Below are positions 36,806 through 49,755 of a DNA stretch of 64,000 nucleotides, piece after piece. The notes below the pieces were generated by a model. The model was not told the DNA's origin and did no database searches. It saw nothing but the letters and a program-made list of their open reading frames with translations. Position 1 is the stretch's first letter. Each line of letters begins with the position of its first letter. The translations under genes were made by a program, and so were the position numbers. The DNA lies in assembly GCA_002682825.1 (NCBI GenBank), contig NOKP01000058.1, forward strand, positions 61,896-125,895, read 5' to 3'. This stretch comes from Neonectria sp. B-13. Taxonomy: Eukaryota > Ascomycota > Sordariomycetes > Hypocreales > Nectriaceae.

Positions 36806-37977
36806 GATCATTGCGGCCGTCTGGGACGCGGTGCAGCTGGGCCCTAGAGAGGACCATCCGGTGGAATGGGCGTGACAACTCCCCTTTTGTTTTATTAAGA
36901 AGTACTGCTATAGGCACTAACTCGTTCTGCTGTTAGGACAACCTACAGTCGCATTGAGAGAGATAATCACAATCACAGTATCTAATTGTTCACTCATCGT
37001 CTAAAAGTGACATTGAGAAGATGAAAGATGTCACATTTCCAACAACAGCTCAAGGTCACTTATCTCCTTTCTCGTGAGTTTAATGATCAAGGTGCATTCA
37101 AAGTCAACGAAGGTATATTAGGAGCCGATGGCCCAGTCCAGAGGCCGAGTTACTTGACGCAGTGGGAGGAAGTGTATGTGTGACTGTATACTGGTTGTGA
37201 TACCTGATATGAGCAATCCACTTGCGGAAGGAAGATTACGCATTGATGAGGTCATGATAAGTCTAAAGGCAAGTTCTTGCCTCGGTATCACATGCATAGG
37301 CTATCACAAGGTTCATCAACATCACAAGGTTCCTCTGCCCGTTGGTCTTCCAAAGTCTGACCTCTTTGACCTCCCTTAACGAACCTTGATGCCGTCAACG
37401 ACCCAGTCATCCTAGATGACATGTTTCCTATCCCTTCCTAAAGATCAAATCATGTATATAAAGACATTCCTTTCCGCTAGGATAGATAGAAATGAAGAGC
37501 TTCTCATCATCCTAAGATCCCAATCATCGGATGTGACACTCGGCACCATACCAGCACTCCAGCTTGTTTGTTGGAAAATGACGTTGTGAATCTGTGAGCC
37601 ACATAATTTGGGCGGCCAAGCACCATTACGTCACGTATCTGTCACTGCACCCTCCAGGACCTCGTGCTGAGTTCTCATGGCTTGGCCAGTGTATCCCCAG
37701 TGCACAGCAGCCATATTGACACTGTGTCACATAGTCCTTGCGCCCAGTTGTTTTTCTAATGCTTAAAAAAGCAGGGTCGGCCCATTTTCATTTTCTCAAC
37801 TGTTTCGTGCGACCCTATACTCTAAACCAAAGAGCAAAATCCCTCCTTACCAAGTCGTATTCACGATCTTAACTACATTCTCTCAAGTTCAGAGTAAAGC
37901 GCGCATACCTACGTTTCTGTGAGGACGTCGGCTGAAGGCCACGCAGATCTGGTTTCTTAACAGCTTCAAACACAGCC
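36806..37977. other. Upstream region of the patatin-like gene
   Basis: GC-normal and single copy in this window. A 67-codon plus-strand frame at 37176-37379 has no domain. A TATA-like TGTATATAAAG is at about 37454, some 520 bp before the ATG. A pyrimidine-rich stretch (37780-37900) just precedes the start, as is common for fungal promoters. No transcription start can be fixed from sequence alone. Confidence 0.5.
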
Positions 37978-39918
37978 ATGGAATCGACAATGGAAGAGAT
38001 ACAACAACAAAGTCAACGTAAGACCAGACCTGATGGCCTTTGTTGGCCGCCCTAAATTGCCTCACACTGACATGTCTTAGCGCAGTTACTTGCTATCTCA
38101 GATATCCACTCTGCCAGAATCGGCCATCAGAAGCTAGATGATCTGGCCAATAGCTTGCTCAAGCTTGACGAGCTCGTCCTCGCCATCAGTCAGGCTATTT
38201 TTGAGAAGACCCTTCACGAAGGCGGTATCACATTCTCCGACCCAAGCGCCTACAGCATCGCCGTAACAGAGAATCCAGCGTTCTTGGCCGCACTGCAGCA
38301 GATTATCGACATAAAGTTTGGATTGCGAAGGGCTGGCGTGGCATATCTCTCCGACAGATCCATCTTCTACTACTACCACAGGTCGCTCTTGTTTGTTCGG
38401 AGAATCGCGCAATCCGAAGGTGGAGAGTCGTGGGCTCAGCTCACGCTCAGACAACTTCATTCCAGACTCAACGATCTCGTGCCTTTGCTTTGCGACGTGG
38501 CTGCTGCGGGACTGCTTAGCGAAGACATGGTCACTTGCATTCGGGAGCGGTGGTCGACTGTCAAGGAGACACATGACGAGTTTCGTGACCCCGACGCTGC
38601 GGATCTTCTTCCCTGGTGCGTGAGATCGTGATTATCCGCCTCCCGTGAGCTGTGCCGTGCGTGAATACGTTAAACTGATTATTGAATCGCACAGGAGGGA
38701 AGTGTTACAGCAGATCGAGTCTTTCGCCAGCCCTGTTCCTGCCACAAGGGGCCCGAGCCGACCTATACGAATCCTATCACTAGGTTAACTTACAAGATCC
38801 CTTGACTCTGTCCAAAGTCGCTAATTCTATTATCTATGACAGATGGAGGAGGCGTTCGTGGTATATCTAGCCTCATCATTCTAGAGAATATTATGGAGAA
38901 GATTGCAGCCACACATGGAATGGATAAAGTACCCCGACCCTGCGATCACTTCGATCTCATCGGCGGCACGAGCACTGGAGGGTGAGTGCAACAAGTATCT
39001 GCTTGGCTCATGTCATCGTACTCACCTCTTAATAGCATCATCGCAATCATGCTGGGCAGACTCGGCATGACCGTTCACGATTGCATCGAAGCGTATCGAA
39101 ACGTCGCTGAGAAGGCATTTATCCCGAAACTAACGGTTCTTCCCGCCCCGCCCAGGGGAGCATTCTCGGCTACTGCGCTGGAAAAAGTGATTCAGGAGAC
39201 GGTCAAAAAATATTGCTCTGAGCAGGAGTGCAAAGCTCGCCGAGAGAGGGGACTCTCCTCGGCGGATACCTGTTTGCACAAGGGCTTGGAGTTCAGAACA
39301 CCCTTTTGTACCAACACGTAAGAGGGCCCCGAAACTATTCTCGAGCAGGACGAAATACTGATTGTGAGCAGAGTCGTCTTGGCCATTTCTAAAGACAATG
39401 TCGACACGAAACCCACCTTATTCACCACGTACGACCGATCTGCCGGACTGCACGGCTGTGCTATCTGGGAGGTAGCCCGTGCCACGTCTGCCGCAACAAC
39501 CTTTTTCAAGCCGATTAGCGTTGGACGAGATGGAATCGAGTTTATCGACGCAGGGTTTGGATACAACAACCCCACTGAGGTTCTTATCGAAGAAGCACAA
39601 CGCGTTTTTCCGGGTCAAGACCAGATGCAGGTACTAAGTATAGGAACAGGACTGGGTAAAGTTGTAAGCATCAATGATACCCGACGGTCAATCATTGATG
39701 CTTTGAAGAAAATGGCTAGCTCATCGACAATGGTAGCAACAAGACTCGATGGCCAATTTGGCGACGGGGGCCAGTACCATCGGTTCAATGTCGACAGAGG
39801 CCTGGAGGATGTCACGCTGTCTGACTGGAAGAGGGCGAGCACGATATCGGCACATACGCAGAATTATCTGAGGGAGAACGCCAGACGTGTCGAAAGCTTT
39901 ATAGAAGCCTTTATATGA
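37978..39918 (+). CDS. Patatin-like phospholipase, intact, six exons
   Basis: Exons 37978-38017, 38081-38615, 38695-38783, 38843-38981, 39036-39317 and 39372-39918 give an uninterrupted 543-residue protein; all introns are GT-AG and 54-79 nt. Residues 1-220 are a helical N-terminal region of unknown role. The patatin domain follows: oxyanion loop GGGVRG (223-228), nucleophile elbow GTSTG (263-267, Ser265) and the Asp of the Ser-Asp dyad in FIDAGFGYNNP (Asp421). The in-frame TAA at 39319 lies inside the fifth intron, so this is not a pseudogene. Family role: hydrolysis of acyl chains from (phospho)lipids; patatin domains are common effector domains of fungal NLRs, but here no NB-ARC is fused. 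Codon use and GC are normal, unlike the RIP-degraded flanks. The exact biological role is not inferable. Confidence 0.93.
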
Positions 39919-40500
39919 TACTCTAGCTAGGAGAGTAGAACAATCACTAGGACCCCTCAGCGGGAAAGGGCACAGAGGTCACTAACTATGGATGCCCTCT
40001 TAGCATTCAGCCTTACTATTATTTATCCTTTGCTTAATCATAGGAAAAAAGATTAAATTCCCTTTTACTCTTAAAGGTATAAATTAATATAGAATATATA
40101 ATTCTATCTTAAAGAGAATAAATACTTTAATATTCTTATTAAGTTAATTTATTTAATCTTTTTTTATAATAAGATTTAATAATTCTATAGATCTTAATTA
40201 TTAATCTTTTTAATACTTTTAATTTATTTATTAATTTAATCTTTTTATTTATATTTATAAAAATACTTATTAATTTAATTATAAAATTTTTAATAATTAA
40301 TAAAAAGTAATAATTTATAATACTTTTAATATATTATAAAGATTTTATATTATATATAATTAAAAATAATTAAAAATAATTAAATTTTAAAACTATTTAA
40401 AAACTATATAATATTTATTTATATATTTTCTTTACTTTTTTAAATTTATTTTAATTCTTATAAAAATTCTTTAAATTATTAATTATATTAAAAATTAATT

Positions 40501-41542
40501 ACTATTAAAACTACTATTTAAACTATTATTTCTATCTATCTATAATTATATTAAATAGTTATATATTTCTTTTACTTAAGCTTAATAAAAGGATAGATCT
40601 TTGGATTTTAAACCTAATTATTAACTTTTACCCTCTTTATAGAACTCCCTCTATTAAATCCCTCTATACTTTATAGCTAATATTAAAGATAACTATAGTA
40701 GGATTCCCTTAGTTTCTAATGTATTACTCCTTTAGCTATAGATTAGTTAGAATAATATTATCTATTAACTATATAATCTATAGGGTAGAGATAGAGTTAT
40801 ATAGCTTTTTAAGGAACTCTTTTTCTATAGTAGTAATATTACTATTCCTTTCTAGCTTTAGAGCTAGCCTCTTTAGAAAGAGCTATTCTATTATAATCCA
40901 CTAGGCTATTACTATATTAAGCTAGATTCTATCTTATAGTAGAATATTATAGTTAAAGACTATTAATTAGATTAATTTCTTAGGTCTAAAGCAATTAATT
41001 ATAAGCTATTTTATATACCCTAGGCTAGACTTTTAAGCTACAATTTATAGTATAGAAATAAGGCTTAGATATTCTTTTAATTTAATATATAGGTTATATA
41101 AAAGCCTATATATATAGCTTAGTAAGGGCTTACTAGGCTATAGTATGATTTAGATAACAGTTATCTTATATGATTAATAGTATGATTATTGTATTATTTA
41201 GAAGGTTAAATAGAATATAAAGAGGTAATCTAGAAAGTATAGAAGTTAGCTAGGCTTTTATCCTAAGGGGTTTTAGCCTTTTCTAAGGTCTAGCTTTTCT
41301 AAGATCTAGCTTTTCTAAGATCTAGCTTTTTTAAGATCTAACTTTTCTAGCTGATTAAGGTAGTAAAACTTATACCTTAACTTTATAGTAGAAACTTTTA
41401 TCTCTTTAAGTTATTATTACCTTAGGCTTAGGTATTAAGCCTATTATACTATTGTTTTTTCTATTTTCTTTTATACTATTTAACCTTTAGCCTCTTTTCT
41501 AGGTAGATACTACTAAGGACTATTATATCTAAAAAAAAAAAA
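40501..41542 (+). mobile_element. Retroposon family B, copy 5, with poly-A tail
   Basis: Starts TACTATTAAAACTACT after the target sequence ATTAAAAATTAAT (40487-40499) and ends AAGGACTATTATATCT plus twelve A (41531-41542). ATTAAAAATTAAT is repeated at 41546-41558. The 16-bp minisatellite is at about 41274-41350. The poly-A tail fixes the family's orientation and supports an RNA-mediated non-LTR mechanism. Confidence 0.88.
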
Positions 41543-41991
41543 TTTATTAAAAATTAATATATAATAAGATTTAAGTACTTTTTTATAGCTTTTTAATACT
41601 TATTTATATATCTTTTTTACTTTTTTAAACTTACTTTAAGTTTTATAAAGAATTCTTAAGTTAATAATTATATTAAAAGTTAATATATAATAAAGTTTAA
41701 ATACTTTCTTATAGTCTTTTAATATTTACTTATATATTTTTTTTATTTTTTTAAATATATTTTAATTCTTATAGAAATTCTTTAAGTTATTAATTATATT
41801 AAGAGTTAATATATAATAAGATTTAAATACTTTATTTTTATTTTTTAATACTTATTTAAATATTTTTTTTATTTTTTTAAACTTATTTTAATTTAAATAA
41901 AAAAGATTTAAATTATTAATTATATTAAAAATTAATAAATAATAAGATTTAAGTATTTTCTTATAGTCTTTTAATACTTATTTATATATTT

Positions 41992-42182
41992 TATAAGGGT
42001 TAGTATAACTAGGGTGCAATATAGAGATTATAAAGGTAAGTATTAGTATATTATAAAGCTTCTATTTAGCAAGTACTTACAGAATGCTTACTAAGTATAT
42101 TTTAAAAGGGGGCCCTAGACCTACTCTTATATAAGATTAAGGTATAAGTATTAGGTAATTGATATAGGTACTAACTATTACA
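41992..42182 (-). repeat. 3' LTR of the gypsy element
   Basis: 191 bp, ends of the form T(G/A)TAAGGGTTAG and CTAACTATTACA with short inverted termini; more RIP-mutated than its partner at 49190-49380. Confidence 0.92.
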
Positions 42183-42951
42183 ATTACTTCCTTCTTTCTT
42201 AAGCCTTATCTTAAGGCATAAGCTATAGCTTAACTGATAGTCTATACTTGTTTTTATAGTAGTATAAGCAGTCAGTAATCATTTACTGAGATTTCATTAA
42301 TACCCTACTTAGTTATTATATGTACTCTATGTTTATTTATATAGGGTCTATTTTCTTTCTATAATTATTATTATTATTAAGAATTTCTTCTATACTATGC
42401 CTTTGCTGATTTTTCTTTGATTATTCTACCTCTTCTATGCCTTAGTCTCTCTCTTTCTTATTATCATTAATCCTTCAGTAAGTTCTTAATAATATCTATT
42501 CTTAGAATTACTACTATAGTATTAGAAGAGTTCTCCTTTTAGTCTAAGATTGAATTTCTATTCTCTAATAATCAGTTTTTAGTAATACCTTATAGAACAA
42601 TCCCTTATTCTTACTATATAAAGTAGAAATACTATGATTTTTAGCATTCTTATAACTATAGTTCTTTACTTTCCTATTATATAATATACAAAAGTACTAA
42701 GAAGAAGTATAACTAGATTTATTAATTATTCATTAATAATTTAATAAGTATACTAACTTTTATTTACTTAGATCCCTTTAGAGTTAATGCCTATAGCTTA
42801 ATAGTATTAGAACTTTCTTTATTATATTAGTTCTTATAATACTAATAGTTTACTTAACTCTCTTTTATCTTTTAGCTATTAGTACATTCAGTATATTATC
42901 TACTCTGCCTTTACTATATAGTATAATATTTTTAACTTTACTAAAAACCCA

Positions 42952-43635
42952 ATGAACATTCAGCCTAATAATAATAATATAGTCTTATTCTTATACTAGA
43001 AGGCTCTTACTTTTATACAGATCTAAGTGCTTTATACTAAGGTTAAGTTTAGTCTTATTGACTATAAAGATTATAATACCCTTTATACTTATCTTACCTT
43101 TACTATACTACTCTATTGCTAAGATAACTTGATTTTTTGTCTTCTATTGTCTACTCTTTATAGCCTAGTAGTCATTGAATATATGCCTATTAAAGGTATT
43201 ACCTATAAGGGTTCTTTGTATTAGTTCCCTAAGAGCTTCTCTACTATTATTAAGGCTTTAATTAAGTAGTATAAGGATAATAGTCCTTCTTAGCCTACTA
43301 TTGCTTTTCTTAGTATTATTTCTCTTTATTATAGTAAGCATTTAGCTCCTATTTGCCCAAAGGAGGATATTAGTAAGAATAATATTAATAATAGCCTAGA
43401 TAGTATTAATAGTAATAGTATTAATAGTAGTAGTAATAATAATTTAAGTAATAATAATAGTAAAGAGTTTAGTAGCTTTAATGATTAGTATTTAATAGAA
43501 GAGGCTAAATCTAACCTTGCTAAAGAGGTAGTACTCTTTACTGAATTTGAGAATGCTTATTATTTAACTAAAGAGAAAGAGTTCTATAATACTAAGGAGG
43601 GTTACTAAAGGTTTATTAAGTCCTTATTATTATGA
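42952..43635 (+). pseudogene. Additional antisense frame at the 3' end of the gypsy element
   Basis: A 228-codon plus-strand frame from ATG to TGA, opposite to gag-pol and lying between integrase and the 3' LTR. It has only eight interruptions, all TAA or TAG, and no frameshift, against about one stop per dozen codons expected at this composition. Features: MPIKGITYKGSLY, an Asn/Ser-rich linker (about residues 145-180), and an acidic C-terminus with VVLFTEFENAYYL. The protein is not recognised. Possibly an extra gene carried by the element; it may instead be a chance effect of biased composition. Confidence 0.4.
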
Positions 43636-43899
43636 TAGTAGTATATATATTTTATAATTATCTTTATAGATTTATTTTTTATTAATATTTGGTTTCTTTT
43701 TAGAGTAAGTGCTTACTATATTAATATTATTATTTTAGTAGTTTATTTAAGTTATTAATTATCCTATTTTCTATATATTTTCTTCTTTTACTAGTAATAC
43801 TATTATATTAACTTTATTATATTTTCTAAGTAAGCTAAGAGTTTCTATGTATTATATTCTATTAGCCATTCTACTTATTTTACTAGGTAAAATGTATCT

Positions 43900-46800
43900 T
43901 AATTAATCTTCTTATTAGTAATAATTTCTTTGACTTTCTACTTATCTTCTTCTTCTTCTAGTTCTAATAGCTTCTCTAAGTATTTATTAAGTATTCTTTG
44001 AGCTTTATACTAAAGCTTAATAAGGGAGATTAGGAAGATATTATATATTCATTAGTATTATTCTAGTAAGTAGACTTAGTATACTTATTTCCTAATCTAT
44101 TCTACTATTACTACCTAAATGAACTTAGGTATTAGCTTTTTATATTTAAAATAGAAATTATATATTAATAGCCTAACTATTTATTCTACTTAAAATTCTT
44201 ATTTAATGTATCTTTTATTATAGTTCTTTGCCTATAACTCTATTGCTTATTCCTAGTATTTATATGCTTTATTGCATACTTGGTAAAGGTTCTTGATTTA
44301 TTTAGTAACTCCTTAAATAATTGCTCTTAAGTATTATAATATATATTCCACTACTTATAGATAGTAGCTATAAAGTGCTTATATTAGTAATACCCTAATG
44401 CTATTATATTAGTAATTATTATATATAAATTCTACCTCTAGAAGCTATACTATTTATCTTTCTAAAGCTCTTCCTATAAAGATCTATAAGTACTTTCTAA
44501 TTGCTTGATTTATTCTTTCTATTTGATTATTGGTTTATAGGTAGTATATAGTAGATAGTTAGTAATAAGTTACTTATTTAATTATTAATTCTTTCTAGAA
44601 TTAGCTTATAAGGAGTTTATCTTAGTTACTTATAATGCTTTTTGAGCTTTTAAATTTGTATTTTATATACTTATAAAGTAACTATACTAGCTATACTATA
44701 GTAAGGGTCTTCTTATATAGGATAAATATTATATATTTTATTATCTAATATATAATAATAAGGATTGTATTATATTTCTTACTATCTGCTTAAGCACTAT
44801 TTAGTAAGCCTATAAGGAAGTCTATACTGATTTCCTAGAATGGGTATAATAGTAATAGGAGTGACTATAATTTTTCATAGGGTTTATATCTTAGTGTATA
44901 TATGCCTTAATAAAGCTAATATTGTATAGTATAGTCTACTATATCTTTTTTAATTCTATTCTAATGGAATTTTCTACTGACTAACTTAAGGGTCTTTATA
45001 GTTCTTATATAACTAGCTCTTAGATCATTATAATATCTTTATAGGATTTCTATCCTTAGTGCTTCTTATGTAAGAATAACTAATCTCCCCTTAAAGAATA
45101 GAATACTTTATTGATTATAGTAGTAATTCCCTGACTTTCTAGTAGCTTACTAAACCTTTACTGACTATTGTTTATAGAGCTAGTTATTAGCTTATAGTCC
45201 TTAAACTAATCCTTCTAAACTTAGTAATAGTTATAATAGTAATACTATTTTACCTTCTATAACTTCTCTTATGACTTAACATAGGATATATTATTCTAGA
45301 TCAATAATCCCAGCTCTAGTTAAGTCCTTTTGGCTTTTATTAGTAGCTATTTCTCACTGAGTATTCTTTAACTGCTTAGTAGTTATACTTGCCTATCTTT
45401 TGGCTTAAGTGACTATAGAAATGGATACTTTTTATATTAGGTTTACCTGATTGTTTTAGATCTAGGTAAGGTCCTAGGGTAAGGTCTGCCCCTTCTTCTT
45501 GGCTTTATGCCTTATAGGGCTAATCAGGCTTACCTATACTACTATAATATATACTTATATAGTTTTTATCTTACCTTTTAAGCTTATAATCATTCAGTAT
45601 ACATCCAGTGGTAGTTTGTCTATAATCTTCAGTTTTATTGCTAAGGTAGATAGTATATCATTGTATATTGCTTTTCTCTCTATATAGTTTAGCCTTTAGG
45701 ATAATCTATCTATTGGGTTTAGTTTCCTAGGGCAATGTTCAATATTGAAATCAAATAGTGCTAATCTATATACCCATTTTATAAGCCTTCTATAAAGGTC
45801 TTATGCTAATACTATAATTACTCTCTTAAGGGCCTAGTAATCTATTAATAGGAGGAATTCATTGAAGAGCCCTAGTAAGTAATAACTCTAGTGTTTAAGG
45901 CTTTCAATGATTACTAGGAGCTCTTATTAGCCTATGCTTTATTATTGCTCTATCTCTATAAGCTTATATAATATATATATAACTAGTTGCTACTAGTCCT
46001 CTAATAGTTGGGCAAGGATCCCTGAGATTGCTTATAGGGATATATCTATTTCCATCTATATACATTTTAAGGGGTCCTAATGTTAAAGAACAGTTACTAA
46101 ATAGAAGGCTTATTTTAGCTTAAGGAATGCTTCTTTTTCTTCCTTTTCTTAATAGAACTCCTTCTACTTTTAGTCTCCTTTTAGTAATACTATTATAAGT
46201 ACTATAATCCCTAAGTATTTTAGGATAAACTTTTAGTAGAAATTATAAAATCCTTAGAAGACTTAAACATCTTTAATGTTTTCTAGTAATAGTTATTCAG
46301 TAATTGCTTAGACTTTACTAGGCTTTATCTTTAGACCTTCCTAGCTTATAATATACCTAAGGAATTTGACTTTTTATTAATAGAAAGTATATTTTAATAG
46401 TTTTATATAGAGTTAGAAATTCTACAATTGCTAGAGTATTTCTCTAATATCCTTAGTATATTATTCCTTAGTTTAGGAGTATATAATAATATTATTAAGG
46501 TATATAATATAGTAAGTATTTAATAATCTAATAAGCACTTAGTAAATATATACCTAGAAAATAGCTAGTGTATTAATTAGCCTAAAGAGTATAATAGTAT
46601 ACTTAAAGTAATTATAGTAAGTATAGAATACTATCTTCTATTAGTCTTCTAGCTTAATATAGATATAGTAATAGGCATTTTAAATATTGATTTTTAAGAT
46701 CCATTTAGCTCTAGCTAGTCTATTGAGTAGATCATTAATCAAGGGTAGTAGGTATTAATTTTTAATTGTAACTATATTTAGGCCTTAATAGTCTATATAA

Positions 46801-49150
46801 ATCCTAATTCCCTTATTCTTCTTTAGTATAAAAAGAATAGATACTTTTATCTTACTAATAGATTCTCTTATCTAACTGCTTACTATATTCTTAGTAATGT
46901 ATTTATAGATTATTTTTACTTATTTCTTATTTATAAGGTATATTTGCTTAAGGGGTAGCTTCTTCTTAGGTTGCAATTCAATTAAGTGCTTAATATCTTT
47001 AAGAAGGGGTAACTCTCTAGTAGCTTTTTTACTAAAGGTTTCTTATTCTAACTCTAGTTCTAGAGGTAGGGTGACTTTTATCCCCTTATCTTAGGTTTCT
47101 CCTAAGGCAAGTATTAACCACTTATTCAGCAATAGTATACTATAAATATACATTATGAATACCTTTTTGCTATTTACTACTAAATCCTTAGTAAAGGAAT
47201 CTAAGTCTTAAATTAAGATAGGCTTATATATCTATATATATATATAAGTATTAATTAGAATGCTTTCTTCTCCTATTAAAAGAGCAGATAGAAGTAGATT
47301 ACTAGCCTCTTTAAGGTATTATACTTTAATAAATAGTTAGTATATCTTCCTTAGGAATCCTTAATAATTTAGTAGAAAGAAGATTAACTAATATGCTAAT
47401 AGTAGGGATATAATAGTCCTATTAAAACTAGCTAAGCTTAGTACCTTCTAGTTTAAGTCTAGCTTAAGATTAAGCTTTCTTATTAATTTCTTACTAATAA
47501 GGTTTACCTATATATAAGTATTTATATCTATATAGACTTCTTCTTTAGTAAGTACTTATACAATAAGTACTTTATTTTATACTATTTTCCTAATTAGTAC
47601 TTACTTAGGTTTAGGCATAGGGTACTTACTACTTATCCTTATGCCTACTTATTTTCTAATAAGTTAATCTCTTTTGTTTATACATTAATGAATTAGATTG
47701 CTATTGTATTCTATGGTTTCTTTTCTTAATAATAAAAGTCTAGCTTATTATAGGACTTTCTGTAACTTAAGGAGTAGTATCCTTCCTTTTTACAGTTATA
47801 GTAAGTAACTCCTTTAAAGAACCTATTTACTAAGTAGTCTTTGTACTTTTAGTAGTTATCTTAGCTATTTAAGTATAATCCTCTATATAAGTATAATAAG
47901 GATTATCCCTAAGACTTCCCTTTGAATAAGTAGTTATTTTAATAATCTAATGAGTAGGATTTCCTAGGTCCTTCTTAATTAGAATTCATACTATTCTATT
48001 TTTACTTTTTGTTCTATAAATAGTTAATATAATATAATAGATATTACTATAGCCTTTCTGCTTTTTATACTAAGTCTTATGCCTTCTAGATATTAATTTT
48101 CATCTTATAGATCTCTTTCTTAATCTAGGGTTATAACCTATAATAGTATTAATAGGCTAGAATGTAATTGTCTTCTAGGTTTAAGGTACCTAGTAAGTTA
48201 TAGATTACTCTTTATATATTAAAGTAGTCTATTAGTAATTATTCAATAGACTATTATAGAGCTATTAAATTATCTTAGAGTTTAATTTCCTATGTTTCTA
48301 GATCTATATATTACTTCCTTAAAAATAAAGTAAAGTCTTCTTATAATAGGTCTTCTATTGCTTTTGAGTGGTTTCTCTATTGAGTCTAGAGTATCTTTGA
48401 AATGTATATAGTTGATTATAAGATCTTTTGGAAGAAAGTGGCTAATTCTTATAGGTTATTTGCTGATTATATAGTATAGATTCAATTATTAATCTATACT
48501 CTTATAGCTTCTTTCTTCAGGACTTTATAAGGGTATTATAGTAATTATTTATATTCTTTTAGTTAGTTAGACTTATGTCTAAAGACTAATTTCTTAAGCA
48601 ATAGTACCTAGAATTATTAGTCTTCTTCTTATTATACTATTATAGTAATTCTCTTTTCTTCTTATTAGATTACTATTATTATAAGCATATCCTTAATAGT
48701 ACTAGTAGTATTATCATAATTATCCATTCAGTAATACATTATTAATAGTATTCTAGATATTAATCATTATCTATTTTATAGCCTTAATCATAGTAGTAAG
48801 TATAATAGTCTTTAACATTATCATAGGGTTATTAAGTATTTACTATAGCTTTTACTTTCATAGGATTCTAACTAGTATAATTAGCCCCTCTTTAGCCCTT
48901 TGTTTAAGCAAGTAGTTTCTAACTCTCTTAGGCTATTCTATCTTAGAGATAGTTCCTTTAGCAGTCTTTCTTCTGCAATAAGGAGGTCTATAGAGTCTAG
49001 GCTTAAGGTTCTCTTATAGGTTGTCTTAAGTTCTTCCTTAATGTGATTTATTAGGGTAAACTTATCTATAGCTATTAGTAGATGCCTAGTGCTCAGTGAG
49101 CGTTTAATGTATTCTATGGCCGCTTATATAGTACCTCTTATTCTGTGTTA
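43900..49150 (-). pseudogene. gag-pol of the gypsy element
   Basis: Reads leftward. Zinc-knuckle remnant near 47810-47740 (expected CCHC spacing, with Cys and His codons turned to Tyr). Reverse transcriptase from about 46845: VSILFILKKN, GLNIVTIKN, FRLINT, and the catalytic box read as YLNN at about 46503-46477 (Asp to Asn). RNase H to about 45670: ELLVIIESLKH, NIEHCP. Integrase zinc-binding and adjoining region at 45060-44860: TIKTLKLVSRKFHW, KKDIVDY. Boundaries are approximate. Dozens of TAA/TAG codons at Gln positions make it non-functional. Confidence 0.87.
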
Positions 49151-49189
49151 TGCACTAGTAACCTAGGTAGGGTATAGAAGTAGAAGAAT

Positions 49190-49380
49190 TGTAAGGGTTA
49201 GTATAACTAGGGTATAATATAGAGATTATAAAGGTAGGTATTAGTATATTGTAAAGCTTCTACTTGGTGAGTACTTATAGAGTGCTTGCTGAGTGTGTTT
49301 TAAAAGGGGGCCCTAGACCTGCCCTTATGTAAGGTTAGGGCGTAGGTGTTAGGTGACTGACATAGGTGCTAACTGTTATA
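49190..49380 (-). repeat. 5' LTR of the gypsy element
   Basis: 191 bp starting TGTAAGGGTTAG, with GGGGGCCCTAGACCTGCCC in the middle. It keeps C/G at many sites that are T/A in the other LTR, so RIP hit the two LTRs unequally. Confidence 0.92.
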
Positions 49381-49755
49381 TATTTCTTTTATTTTTTTAA
49401 ACTTATTTTAATTTAAATAAAAAAAACTTAAGTTATTAATTATATTAAGAGTTAATATATAATAAGATTTAAGTACTTTCTTATAATCTTTTAATACTTA
49501 CTTATATATCTTTTTTACTTTTTTAAACTTATTTTAATTCTTATAAAGGTTTCTTAATATAATAGTTAAGCTTAACTTAAAAGTCTAAAGTAAGTTTAAA
49601 GTATATAATTTAATAATTAAGTAGATTAAGATATTATAATAAGTAATATAGATTATAATAATAATATATAAAGATAAGTTATTATATAATTAAGTAGGAG
49701 TATTAATAGTTAAAAAGCTTAAAGCTTTTATTTAATATACTAAAGGAATATAGTC

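Larger units (their letters stand above)
36640..40113. repeat. Inverted repeat ends flanking the patatin island
   Basis: 36640-36805 and 39948-40113 are inverted copies, sharing blocks such as GCTGAGGGGTCC, CAGTGACCTCTG/CAGAGGTCACTAAC and TTCTACTCTTAAAGGTATA in opposite orientation. They are the inner ends of segment copies A2 and A3. The outer parts (TPR arrays and more) continue the inverted repeat for several kb. Between them lies 3.14 kb of single-copy, GC-normal DNA. Confidence 0.9.
41992..49380 (-). mobile_element. Complete Ty3/gypsy LTR retrotransposon, RIP-degraded
   Basis: A 7.4-kb element with 191-bp LTRs at both ends and a perfect 5-bp target duplication TATTT (41987-41991, 49381-49385). 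Coding order on the minus strand is gag with zinc knuckle, protease region, reverse transcriptase, RNase H, integrase, i.e. Ty3/gypsy order. A polypurine tract (AAGAAAGAAGGAAGTAAT on the minus strand) abuts the LTR at 42183-42200, as expected next to the 3' LTR. It is inserted in the TPR array of segment A3. A plus-strand frame near the 3' end is listed separately. Confidence 0.93.

Noticed and set aside
38134..38574. 146-codon minus-strand frame and 101-codon second plus frame in the patatin gene
   Set aside because: Both overlap exon 2 in other frames; the exon 2 frame connects through consensus introns to the patatin motifs.
39318..39371. In-frame stop at 39319 that would split the patatin gene into two pieces
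   Set aside because: It lies in a 54-nt GT-AG intron; splicing restores FCTNT-VVLAISK and the reading frame through to 39918.
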